From NCBI GenBank assembly GCA_965220895.1, contig CBDCRF010000006.1:1-64000 (forward strand): DNA of 64,000 nt. The letters are read 5' to 3'. The notes beneath the pieces were generated by a model, which had not been told where the DNA came from, made no database searches, and saw only the letters and a list, made by a program, of their open reading frames with translations. The first letter of the stretch is position 1. Each line of letters begins with the position of its first letter. Made by a program: the position numbers and the translations under genes. Source of the stretch: WTFY01 sp965220895. Its GTDB lineage: Bacteria; Pseudomonadota; Gammaproteobacteria; UBA4575. Positions 57,566 to 64,000 of the stretch are shown in pieces.

Positions 57566-57850
57566 ATGGAATTTGACATTATTACCGATCCCGCGGGCAA
57601 GAGCCACAAGGCAGCCATTAAGTTTCGTGGCATTTTTTATTCGCCGCTGGTGCTTGTATGTAGAGATCGCAGCCAACGTTCCCGCACGTACGTTTGGCTG
57701 TATGCTGGCGAGACATACGAAACTGCAATAATGCAGAAAAAGGTTGCCAAGGTACGCAGAAACAACAAGGCATACAAACTGCCTGTTGATTGGGGCCGCC
57801 TGCACAGGCACAACGTGCACGGCAAGCCTGGCGACGTATTCACTATGTAG
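57566..57850 (+). CDS. Small basic protein of unknown function
   Basis: This 94-residue protein (MEFDIITDPAGKSHKAAIKFR) is beta-rich and basic (QKKVAKVRRNNKAYKL). Function unknown. Confidence 0.62.
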   Translation: MEFDIITDPAGKSHKAAIKFRGIFYSPLVLVCRDRSQRSRTYVWLYAGETYETAIMQKKVAKVRRNNKAYKLPVDWGRLHRHNVHGKPGDVFTM

Positions 57851-57860
57851 CCCCTGCACC

Positions 57861-58076
57861 ATGTACACAATCTTCCTCATAGGCAGAGCCAACCGCGTAC
57901 TCAACGCAGCGTCTTTCGACACGCTGGAGGCAGCCCTGGAGTGGCCCGCTGAGAAGAACTACCACCGCTTGAACCTGAAACGCTACACCTTCACGGTTGT
58001 TGAGCACGATGCGCCGGAGTCCACGCGCCCCGATCCTACCCTGATGCTGCTGTATTCAGCGTTCATGCCCCGCTAA
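57861..58076 (+). CDS. Small protein of unknown function
   Basis: ATG 57861 gives 71 residues (MYTIFLIGRANRVLNAASFDT). It starts ten bases after the previous stop, in the same orientation. Function unknown. Confidence 0.58.
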   Translation: MYTIFLIGRANRVLNAASFDTLEAALEWPAEKNYHRLNLKRYTFTVVEHDAPESTRPDPTLMLLYSAFMPR

Positions 58077-58095
58077 ACCCGAAACCCCCGAAACA

Positions 58096-58536
58096 ATGAA
58101 AACGCATTGCATACCTGTAGTATTTGTTGTACTGAAAGACGAAGAGGAAATAGGCCGAGTATTGGCCCGTAAAGATCGAAGCCCATATCCGGGTAGTGCA
58201 CCTTGGCGGGCGCAAGACGCTTTAGGGCGGCTCATATCAGAATTCCGTACGAAGCGGGAGGCTATTGAGGCTATACTCAAGGTGCGCTTTCCTTATTCCT
58301 CAAGCCTTGGCATGCGAGAAAACGTGCGCTGCACAGGTAGTTTGTACAGTGTCGTCAGAAACGGGGCAGAGATAGGATTAGTTGGCGCGAATGTTTATCG
58401 TAAGCCGCTGTATCCTAATCGCGGCTGCTGGATTGCTCGCGATATTGCGTATCGAGTGATAGGTATTCACATGACGCAGCGCGATGCGATCAATTGCGTT
58501 GTTGCAACGCACCTGCTTAAAGCCAAAGTTGCCTAA
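58096..58536 (+). CDS. Protein with two similar halves
   Basis: This 146-residue protein (MKTHCIPVVFVVLKDEEEIGR) has an internal repeat: IGRVLARK.RSPYPGSAPWRAQDALGRLI..F..KREAIEAI and IGLVGANVYRKPLYPNRGCWIARDIAYRVIG..MTQRDAINCV. Each half looks like a small alpha/beta unit. Function unknown. Confidence 0.65.
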   Translation: MKTHCIPVVFVVLKDEEEIGRVLARKDRSPYPGSAPWRAQDALGRLISEFRTKREAIEAILKVRFPYSSSLGMRENVRCTGSLYSVVRNGAEIGLVGANVYRKPLYPNRGCWIARDIAYRVIGIHMTQRDAINCVVATHLLKAKVA

Positions 58537-58580
58537 CCCCCGCAGTAGAAAACGAATCCCGTTCCCCAAACCCCTGAACA

Positions 58581-59930
58581 ATGAACACCTTCTCTATCCC
58601 TGCAACCACGCTGCTGGCCATGATGAAACAGGTCAAACGGGTTGTCCCGAAGACGGGCAATATGCCCGTGTTGCGCAACATGAAATTCTCCTTCGAGGAT
58701 GGCGTGTTGTCTGTTTCCGCGCAAGGAAACGAACAGGCCATAACATGCCGCAAGGCGGTAGCCGCCATTGGCAAAGGTGCTTTCCTCTTTGAGACGCAGA
58801 AAATGGAAAAAGCACTTGCTGCCCGCAAGAAGATCGATGTGATTGTTGAGATGCTGCCTGGCGGCAATCAGCATGGAATGGCGCGTGTTTCGTTCGGCAG
58901 CACGTCCGTTACCGTTGGAAGCATTGAGGCCGCTGAGCATTATCCCGCTGAGTTTATGCTTGACGATGCTGGGCAAACGTTCAGCATTGACAAGGGCGAG
59001 ATGCGCAAGACTATGGACTATCTGATGCCTGCAATATCCAAAGATTGCTTGCGATATGCGATGACGGGTATTTACATGGAGGCCAAAGACAACGCGCTAA
59101 CGATGGCTGCCACGAATGGCTTTGTGCTTGTCGAGAGGCAAGTGCCTGCTGAGGCAAGCGAATCCGTTACTACGGTTGTCCCGGATGCCGCATGGAAGCT
59201 GCTGAAGGGCTGCACAGGAACGCACAAGACCGGGCGCGTGGAGGTAGACGTAGTGGATAGGTTTACGCGCTTTCGCTTCGATAATGGCGACATAGAGACG
59301 CATGTAGAGACGGTAAACATTCCGGAAAAATACCCGGATTACAGACAGGTCATTCCGTCCTTTAGCGAGCATGCCATGCGTACGGAGGCCGAAGCCACCA
59401 GGCTGGCCACGGAACTCAAGACGGTTATTCCATTCGCCAAGAACAGGTGCTGTGCTTCGTTTGACGACGAGCATGCCGTGAAATTCGAGGTGCTGCCGCC
59501 TGAATACGTCGTTGACGGCAACCATGGCGCGTCCGTGATCGTGAACAGCGGCCACGCCTTGGTGAGGCTGCCTGGACCCGCGGTAGAGTACAGAATGTCT
59601 TATGACGTAAACCTGCTTGATTACGTGCTATCTCTCTTCGATGGAGACATTGTATCTATCGAGGCAGACGAGGTGAAGCGTGGTACACTGATCCAGCAAT
59701 TGGATTATGCTGAGCGCGACGTGCGTATGCGGGCGTTGCTGATGCCGAGCGTGGACCAGGGGAGAGAAGCTTACGGCTATGCGCTTCCCACGCCTGACGG
59801 TGAACGGATATGGACCCCCGCTGGATTCCCTAAAGGGTTCGCTGATGCGTACCGGGAGGCGGGCGAGCCGCTGATGGCCGATGCCGTTCTTGCCGAGGCT
59901 ATCGCTCACGAGATAACGCCTGTCATTTAA
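58581..59930 (+). CDS. Beta sliding clamp-like protein 2
   Basis: This 449-residue protein has clamp features: PVLRNMKFSFEDGVLSVSAQG in the N-terminal domain, RYAMTGIYMEAKDNALTMAATNGFVL in the middle domain and KYPDYRQVIP. It is related to clamp 1 but diverged and has an extra C-terminal extension of about 70 residues. The pair could form a heteromeric or specialised ring. It follows a start-associated sequence and ends in a GC hairpin. Confidence 0.82.
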   Translation: MNTFSIPATTLLAMMKQVKRVVPKTGNMPVLRNMKFSFEDGVLSVSAQGNEQAITCRKAVAAIGKGAFLFETQKMEKALAARKKIDVIVEMLPGGNQHGMARVSFGSTSVTVGSIEAAEHYPAEFMLDDAGQTFSIDKGEMRKTMDYLMPAISKDCLRYAMTGIYMEAKDNALTMAATNGFVLVERQVPAEASESVTTVVPDAAWKLLKGCTGTHKTGRVEVDVVDRFTRFRFDNGDIETHVETVNIPEKYPDYRQVIPSFSEHAMRTEAEATRLATELKTVIPFAKNRCCASFDDEHAVKFEVLPPEYVVDGNHGASVIVNSGHALVRLPGPAVEYRMSYDVNLLDYVLSLFDGDIVSIEADEVKRGTLIQQLDYAERDVRMRALLMPSVDQGREAYGYALPTPDGERIWTPAGFPKGFADAYREAGEPLMADAVLAEAIAHEITPVI

Positions 59931-59937
59931 CCCCACA

Positions 59938-59960
59938 GGGGGCGGGCACGGCTCGCCCCC
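59938..59960 (+). terminator. GC hairpin after clamp gene 2
   Basis: GGGGGCG and CGCCCCC form a 7-bp stem with a 9-base loop directly after the stop. Confidence 0.5.
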
Positions 59961-60003
59961 ATAACCCCCCCCGCGATATTAAAGAACCCCCTATCCCAGA
60001 ACG

Positions 60004-60468
60004 ATGAACGCAAAAATTTACCCAAATACAGAGAACGCCAAGAAGGAACACGATACTGCGTGTGAACAATTGGAAAAGACAAAAAAAGCACTCATGCAAC
60101 AAAAGGCTGGAGTGCATATAATCAATGATTGTAATGATTATGATGGGCAGATGGAAGGATATAAGACGTTCTGCGGGTCGTATGAGAAACACGTTGTTTA
60201 CGCCTCATCGGACTGGAGTGGAGATACTATGCCTACCTGCCTGGATTGCTTGCGCGAGATGAAAAGGCGCAATATGCGCGTAATAAGTTTGTACGAACAG
60301 AAGGAAACTTACAAAAAGTTGCAGTTCATAGACAAGAAAATTGGGAACAGGATATTGTCTATGAGCAACGGGTGGATGTTGAAGCGAGACAGGATGGAAG
60401 CAAACTTGCTTGCCATGCGAGCGGAGTTTCCCCCAGAGGGGGCAGAGGAGTACATGCCTACCCCTTGA
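60004..60468 (+). CDS. Protein of unknown function with two CxxC-like sites
   Basis: This 154-residue protein (MNAKIYPNTENAKKEHDTACE) is helical at both ends with a middle segment KTFCGSYEKHVVYASSDWSGDTMPTCLDCLREM that may bind metal. The gene ends inside the following promoter. Function unknown. Confidence 0.65.
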   Translation: MNAKIYPNTENAKKEHDTACEQLEKTKKALMQQKAGVHIINDCNDYDGQMEGYKTFCGSYEKHVVYASSDWSGDTMPTCLDCLREMKRRNMRVISLYEQKETYKKLQFIDKKIGNRILSMSNGWMLKRDRMEANLLAMRAEFPPEGAEEYMPTP

Positions 60469-60493
60469 CATTCTTGTTTTTTTGTCGTACCTT
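60465..60493 (+). promoter_or_regulatory. Promoter of the integrase gene
   Basis: TTGACA, 17 bases, TACCTT then G, with a spacer identical to that at 12806-12822. The leader carries TTCACGTAAACCCC as in the other early units. Confidence 0.8.
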
Positions 60494-60519
60494 GCTCGTT
60501 CACGTAAACCCCTGATACC

Positions 60520-61440
60520 ATGAGTCCGACCATCCGCCTGACGCCTGTGCGCTCCCCGGAGCGCGTAATCGAGGCGTACCTGGACACTTACAGTAGCGAA
60601 GCCACGCGCACAGCGTACCGCCATGACCTGTACGACTTCTTTGGTAGCCTGTGGGTCAACAACGGAGAGATTCCACAGAACGCGCTCGAAGCGGGGCGCC
60701 TGGATGTAACGGAGTACCTGCGCCGCCTTGACAAGGAGGGCAAAAGCCCCGCCACGCTACGCCGCCGCAAGGCCGCCATATCGAATTTCTTCAATTTCGC
60801 GATTGAAGAGGGGTACGTCTGGCGCAATCCCGTAAGCAAGCGGCATGGCTACAAGATCAAGGGCGGAGAATCTGCGGAGAAAACGCCATTGACAACGAAG
60901 CAAGTACGCAAGTTGCTTGCTGCGGCGCGAGAGGGCTACTCTGGCCTGCGCAACGAACTGATCGTAACCCTGGGCCTGTATTGCGGCCTGCGGCGATCCG
61001 AGATACAGGCGATAGACGTAGAGCATTTTGAGCAACGCGAGGATTGCTGGGTGCTCAATATCCCTGAGGCGAAGGGCGGATACAATCAGTTTGTGAAGGT
61101 GCGGGACGAGATAATGGTTATGGTCAAGCGTCTGCTTGAGACAAGCAACATCAAGGGCGGCGCGCTGCTACGTTCCGAAAGCCGCTGGAAGCCTGGCGGG
61201 CGCATGAGTGCCGATGGAATCAATACGGTTATCAAGCAAGCGGGGCAACGGGCGCGGATACGCGCAAACGTAACGTCTCACCTTTTGCGGCATACCGCTA
61301 TCACGATGGCAGTGCGGAGCGGGGCAGACATTGACCTTGTGCAGGCGTTTGCGCGTCATAAGGACCCCAAGACGACGCTGCGCTACGTACACAACGACAA
61401 CGCGCTGAAGAACAACGCTGCCGATTACATCAAGTACTGA
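60520..61440 (+). CDS. Tyrosine recombinase / integrase (XerC/D-like)
   Basis: This 306-residue protein has an N-terminal core-binding (SAM-like) domain and a catalytic domain with Arg158 (GLRRSE), Lys185, His254 and Arg257 (HLLRHT), His280 (FARH) and the nucleophile Tyr289 (RYVHND). All active-site residues are present. At this size it could integrate the phage or resolve multimers. No repressor was recognised nearby. The tmRNA-like 3' end at 8209-8240 is one possible attachment site. Confidence 0.92.
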   Translation: MSPTIRLTPVRSPERVIEAYLDTYSSEATRTAYRHDLYDFFGSLWVNNGEIPQNALEAGRLDVTEYLRRLDKEGKSPATLRRRKAAISNFFNFAIEEGYVWRNPVSKRHGYKIKGGESAEKTPLTTKQVRKLLAAAREGYSGLRNELIVTLGLYCGLRRSEIQAIDVEHFEQREDCWVLNIPEAKGGYNQFVKVRDEIMVMVKRLLETSNIKGGALLRSESRWKPGGRMSADGINTVIKQAGQRARIRANVTSHLLRHTAITMAVRSGADIDLVQAFARHKDPKTTLRYVHNDNALKNNAADYIKY

Positions 61441-61442
61441 GC

Positions 61443-62219
61443 ATGGAAACGACAAAATTACCCCCCATGCTGGACTTCCAGCGCAAGCCTGGCAAGGAAA
61501 AGGAGGCGGCGAATACATATCGTGTTCGTCCACCCGAACATAAGTTTTTAATAGGCGTGGGCGCAGAATGGCATCCTGTCAATCTCGCAAATATGTCAAG
61601 TCCAACGCTGGAAGAATGGGTCCATTATCGTCAAAAACGCTATGGGATACACGAAGATGAGCCGTTTCCCATTGTCGTGATTCTCTATTACGGTACGCGC
61701 TGGGCGGAGAAAGTGGACTACGCAGTTCTTGACCGTACCGGGAAATTACATCGTAAGACCCGCACCCCCGCGATGGAAAACGAAACCCCGAAAACAATGG
61801 TATCTGAAAGAGAGCACAGCCTAATAAAGCTCCAGATCGATATGATGAGAACGAACGTTGAAGCGGTTGCTCCGAATATCGTACAGGCTTGGCATGAGGC
61901 GGACGATCCCGATCCGCATGTTAGCAATAGGGTTGTCCAGCAATTGCTCGATGGCGTGTACAATGTTGTGCAGGGCGATTTTGACTGGGAAGTTTCCGCG
62001 CAAGCTGCAAAGCATTCAAACGTGTGCATAACTATTGGCTATGGCGGCCAGCGGATCGAGGTGTACGCGCAATATGATGGTGAGGAAACAGCAACGGCGA
62101 TACTTGTTGAGGGCTCATACGGCGGCGCATATGCAAAATACGACACATTTACGAACGAGGAGCAAGAAGCGATGGACTGGTATGTGTCAGAGGTTTGCCG
62201 CACGACTTTAGCGGATTAG
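61443..62219 (+). CDS. Two-part protein fused through a start-associated sequence
   Basis: The frame encodes 258 residues. The first part (METTKLPPMLDFQRKPGKEKE, to about residue 105) and the second (from MVSEREHSLIKLQIDMMRTNV at 61798) are joined by RTPAMENETPKTM, the translation of a complete start-associated sequence (61765-61800). The second part may therefore still be made as a separate 140-residue protein. Neither part has a recognised motif. Confidence 0.65.
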   Translation: METTKLPPMLDFQRKPGKEKEAANTYRVRPPEHKFLIGVGAEWHPVNLANMSSPTLEEWVHYRQKRYGIHEDEPFPIVVILYYGTRWAEKVDYAVLDRTGKLHRKTRTPAMENETPKTMVSEREHSLIKLQIDMMRTNVEAVAPNIVQAWHEADDPDPHVSNRVVQQLLDGVYNVVQGDFDWEVSAQAAKHSNVCITIGYGGQRIEVYAQYDGEETATAILVEGSYGGAYAKYDTFTNEEQEAMDWYVSEVCRTTLAD

Positions 62220-62263
62220 CCCCCGCAGTGGAAAACGAAACTTTAACCCGAAACCCCGAAACC

Positions 62264-62488
62264 ATGCGTAACCCCTTTCTTTACATGACCGCTGCTGTCC
62301 TTGGCCTTGCTTTTGCTTTTGCCCTGTGCGGATGCAGCAAACCTGCCACAGGGAACCACGAGCCGTTCTTTGGTATCTCTATGAGCGAGAACGTAGATGC
62401 CACAGATGAACGTATGGGGTGCATCTACCGACAATTCGTATCGGCGGGCGAAGCCACCAGCCAGAACCATACCAAACATTGGATATAA
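62264..62488 (+). CDS. Small lipoprotein with a TnpB-derived C-terminus
   Basis: ATG 62264 gives 74 residues. MRNPFLYMTAAVLGLAFAFAL followed by CGC-S is a signal peptide with a lipobox-type cysteine, so the product is probably membrane-anchored; phage lipoproteins can block superinfection. The last residues SAGEATSQNHTKHWI match the TnpB C-terminus (TAGEATSQNRT), so a tnpB end was joined to this gene. Its stop overlaps the next start (TAATG). Confidence 0.68.
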   Translation: MRNPFLYMTAAVLGLAFAFALCGCSKPATGNHEPFFGISMSENVDATDERMGCIYRQFVSAGEATSQNHTKHWI

Positions 62489-62491
62489 TGC
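62445..62491 (+). repeat. tnpB right-end-like sequence (copy F)
   Basis: GAAGCCACCAGCCAGAACC followed by ATACC, the palindrome CCAAACATTGG and ATATAATGCCC matches the tnpB 3' ends and shares about 23 bases with copy G at 43936-43965. No tnpB body is attached. Confidence 0.65.
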
Positions 62492-62901
62492 CCGTTGAGC
62501 ACTTGCCCCGCGTACCGTTCCGGTACGATATAACTTTACCGGACCCGCACTCTCCGATGTACGACGACCAGTTGGATCTGGTGGACCCGGTGCTACAATT
62601 GGACATGAAAGCCACGTCCGGCAGGATGAACGTATGGAAGATCGAGGTGCGGGCATACTGGACAGAGGACGGTGAAACGGTAAAAGGCATGGACATTTAT
62701 TTCCCGTACATAGGTACGCTACGATATAGGTTTCCGCAGCCTAACTGTCCCGCTGGCTTCCGGGGGAATCAAGCAACGAGCCGCGCTGAAGCAAACGGCA
62801 AAGGCGACTGGCTAAATTATGCCGAGGATTGCGCCAACCTTATATTTTTAACTCGGATCAGCGACGGTCTACGGCGAAACCGCGCAGGCATACTCGACTA
62901 A
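62488..62901 (+). CDS. Protein of unknown function starting on a tnpB-end sequence
   Basis: ATG 62488 overlaps the lipoprotein stop and gives 137 residues (MPVEHLPRVPFRYDITLPDPH). It is acidic and probably beta-rich (DETVKGMDIYFPYIGTLRY-like core). Function unknown. Confidence 0.62.
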   Translation: MPVEHLPRVPFRYDITLPDPHSPMYDDQLDLVDPVLQLDMKATSGRMNVWKIEVRAYWTEDGETVKGMDIYFPYIGTLRYRFPQPNCPAGFRGNQATSRAEANGKGDWLNYAEDCANLIFLTRISDGLRRNRAGILD

Positions 62902-62929
62902 ATCCCTTAACCAAAACATCAAACTGACC

Positions 62930-63232
62930 ATGGAAACCATACCCGACATCCGCAAACTCGACTTCCCTACCGAGGTCGCCCCTTACGTCTGGCGCGAGAA
63001 CGGCCAGACAATGATAAAAGTGGCGGCGGTGGAGAAGTGGCGAACAGCGTGTGTTGATCTGGAGGCGATAGCCGAAACCCTTGCCCGGCATGTCAACGAC
63101 CGCAACCTGCTCGATACCCGCATGTGGGAGCAAGCACAACGCTACTACGAGAGACTGCTGAAAGGTGAACGGTTTCTCATGGACAGGGGGCTGGACGCGG
63201 TTGTCCATTCGTACGACAAGAAAGCCAGATAG
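62930..63232 (+). CDS. Small helical protein of unknown function
   Basis: This 100-residue protein (METIPDIRKLDFPTEVAPYVW) is helical and charged (CVDLEAIAETLARHVNDRNLL). Function unknown. Confidence 0.65.
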   Translation: METIPDIRKLDFPTEVAPYVWRENGQTMIKVAAVEKWRTACVDLEAIAETLARHVNDRNLLDTRMWEQAQRYYERLLKGERFLMDRGLDAVVHSYDKKAR

Positions 63233-63279
63233 CCCCTCCAGTGGAAAAAGAAACCACGTAAACCTAAACCCCCTGAACA

Positions 63280-64000
63280 ATGTCCAAATTAAGCAAGATC
63301 CCCAACCGCCACAACCTGGAGTTTGCGAACGATTCCAAGTCAATGGAAGCCTATGACTTGGCTGTGCGCACGGATATTGCGGGCAAACTGAAGATGAAGG
63401 CTATCAAGGCGGGCTTGCATCTTGTCGTAGCCACAGCCAAACTCGACGGAGAGAACTTCCGCGTAGGAATCGACGAGCGGGGAGTGTACCTGGGGCAGCG
63501 AACCAACTCGTTCTACATCGAAGAGAAGAACGAGCGCGGAAACTTTGCTCGCCATCCGCATCAAGACAAGTTCAACGACGTAGCGAAGGACACCCTTTAC
63601 AATTGCATTATTCCCTGGTTGCGAGATGCGTTCAATGAGAACTGGGCAGGGCGGATGCAGGTGGACGAAGTGATGGAAGGGGGAGATACTCCGAGGCACA
63701 TCCCTGACTTTTCGGCAGGTATGCAGAACGTAGGCGCATTTATAGAACATTCCGCGACGGATCGCAACAACCCCAAAGAGGACGGATACCTGATTACGGA
63801 TATGACGTTTTTCGGGGAACTGGTAGGAAATTCGATGCAGAAGCGTTTTGTCTGGCATCACCAGGGACTGGACGTATACTTCTTTGACTTCGCCGTTACG
63901 TACGCCTATCGCAAAGATGGCGTAGTAGACGCAGAGAATCAGAAGACGGTTACGTTCGGTTGGATGTTTCTGAAGCGTTTCTCTGGGCGTATTGCCCCTG
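63280..64000 (+). CDS. Nucleotidyltransferase, RNA/DNA ligase-like (partial, runs off right edge)
   Basis: 240 residues are visible from ATG 63280, which follows a start-associated sequence. Motif I of covalent nucleotidyltransferases is clear: K54 in AKLDGENFRVGI, where the lysine takes AMP (or GMP). Downstream FFGELVG fits motif III/IIIa and FGWMFLKRF may be near motif IV. This suggests an ATP-dependent RNA or DNA ligase; the C-terminal motif V is outside the window. Confidence 0.75.
   Translation, partial: MSKLSKIPNRHNLEFANDSKSMEAYDLAVRTDIAGKLKMKAIKAGLHLVVATAKLDGENFRVGIDERGVYLGQRTNSFYIEEKNERGNFARHPHQDKFNDVAKDTLYNCIIPWLRDAFNENWAGRMQVDEVMEGGDTPRHIPDFSAGMQNVGAFIEHSATDRNNPKEDGYLITDMTFFGELVGNSMQKRFVWHHQGLDVYFFDFAVTYAYRKDGVVDAENQKTVTFGWMFLKRFSGRIAP

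Noticed and set aside
60520..61440. attP placed next to the integrase
   Set aside because: No tRNA end or paired arm-type repeats were recognised near the integrase gene; the only tRNA/tmRNA ends are near 8-10 kb.

Overview
This window is a dsDNA tailed-phage genome segment (Caudoviricetes, most like a siphovirus). The evidence is an HK97-type order of small and large terminase, portal, connector, prohead protease, capsid, tail tube, frameshifted tail chaperone, tape measure and tip/fibres, all on the minus strand (about 43.6 kb down to 1). A plus-strand module (about 45.1 kb to 64 kb) holds replication and early genes: a VapE/D5-like helicase, a zinc-ribbon primase fragment, two beta-clamp-like proteins, a tyrosine recombinase, a nucleotidyl-transferase ligase and many small unknowns. 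The host cannot be named. Promoters are of the form TTGACA-N17-TAnnnT (often TACCTT or TATCTT followed by G), Shine-Dalgarno sites are weak or absent, and a tRNA-Ala(UGC) gene and tmRNA/tRNA-like 3' ends are present.

Layout. 1-6.2 kb: fibre-like proteins. 6.2-10.4 kb: small accessory genes, tRNA-Ala, a tmRNA-like element and the first of three orphan TnpB-guide-RNA-like loci. 10.4-11.6 kb: first TnpB gene. 11.7-24.3 kb: tail tip, fibronectin-III protein and tape measure. 24.3-30.2 kb: tail chaperone, duplicated tube-like genes split by a second TnpB, and head-tail completion genes. 30.3-31.9 kb: a plus-strand island inside the late region with an HNH gene, a 199-residue gene, and six blocks of perfectly phased GGYNN pentanucleotides separated mostly by related hairpins and ended by a terminator. 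31.9-43.6 kb: decoration-like protein, two capsid paralogues, protease, small membrane protein, connector, portal and terminase. 43.6-45.1 kb: HNH, small zinc-ribbon protein, third orphan RNA locus and direct repeats. 45.1-47.1 kb: helicase, AT-rich origin-like region, primase zinc ribbon. 47.6-49.3 kb: a membrane protein of very odd word composition. 49.5-52.1 kb: minus-strand small genes with repeated promoter/leader units. 52.3-64 kb: plus-strand early genes, most preceded by a conserved start-associated sequence.

The genes suggest a temperate or formerly temperate phage (integrase present, no recognised repressor) whose regulation relies on repeated short DNA motifs: a CAATAACGG element near several promoters, a repeated leader in the small-gene region, and a start-associated sequence in the early region. 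Gene duplication is a theme: two capsid proteins, two clamps, two tube proteins, two TnpBs and paired small unknowns.

The strongest candidate for an undescribed system is the 30.3-31.9 kb island: an apparently leaderless HNH gene, a protein with a glycine-rich C-terminus that may be RAMP/Cas7-like, and 79 in-phase GGYNN pentamers with hairpin separators, an internal promoter and a terminator. The second is the set of promoter-driven RNAs homologous to the 3' end of tnpB (7.98, 38.4 and 44.7 kb), plus further tnpB-end-like sequences that sit on gene starts.
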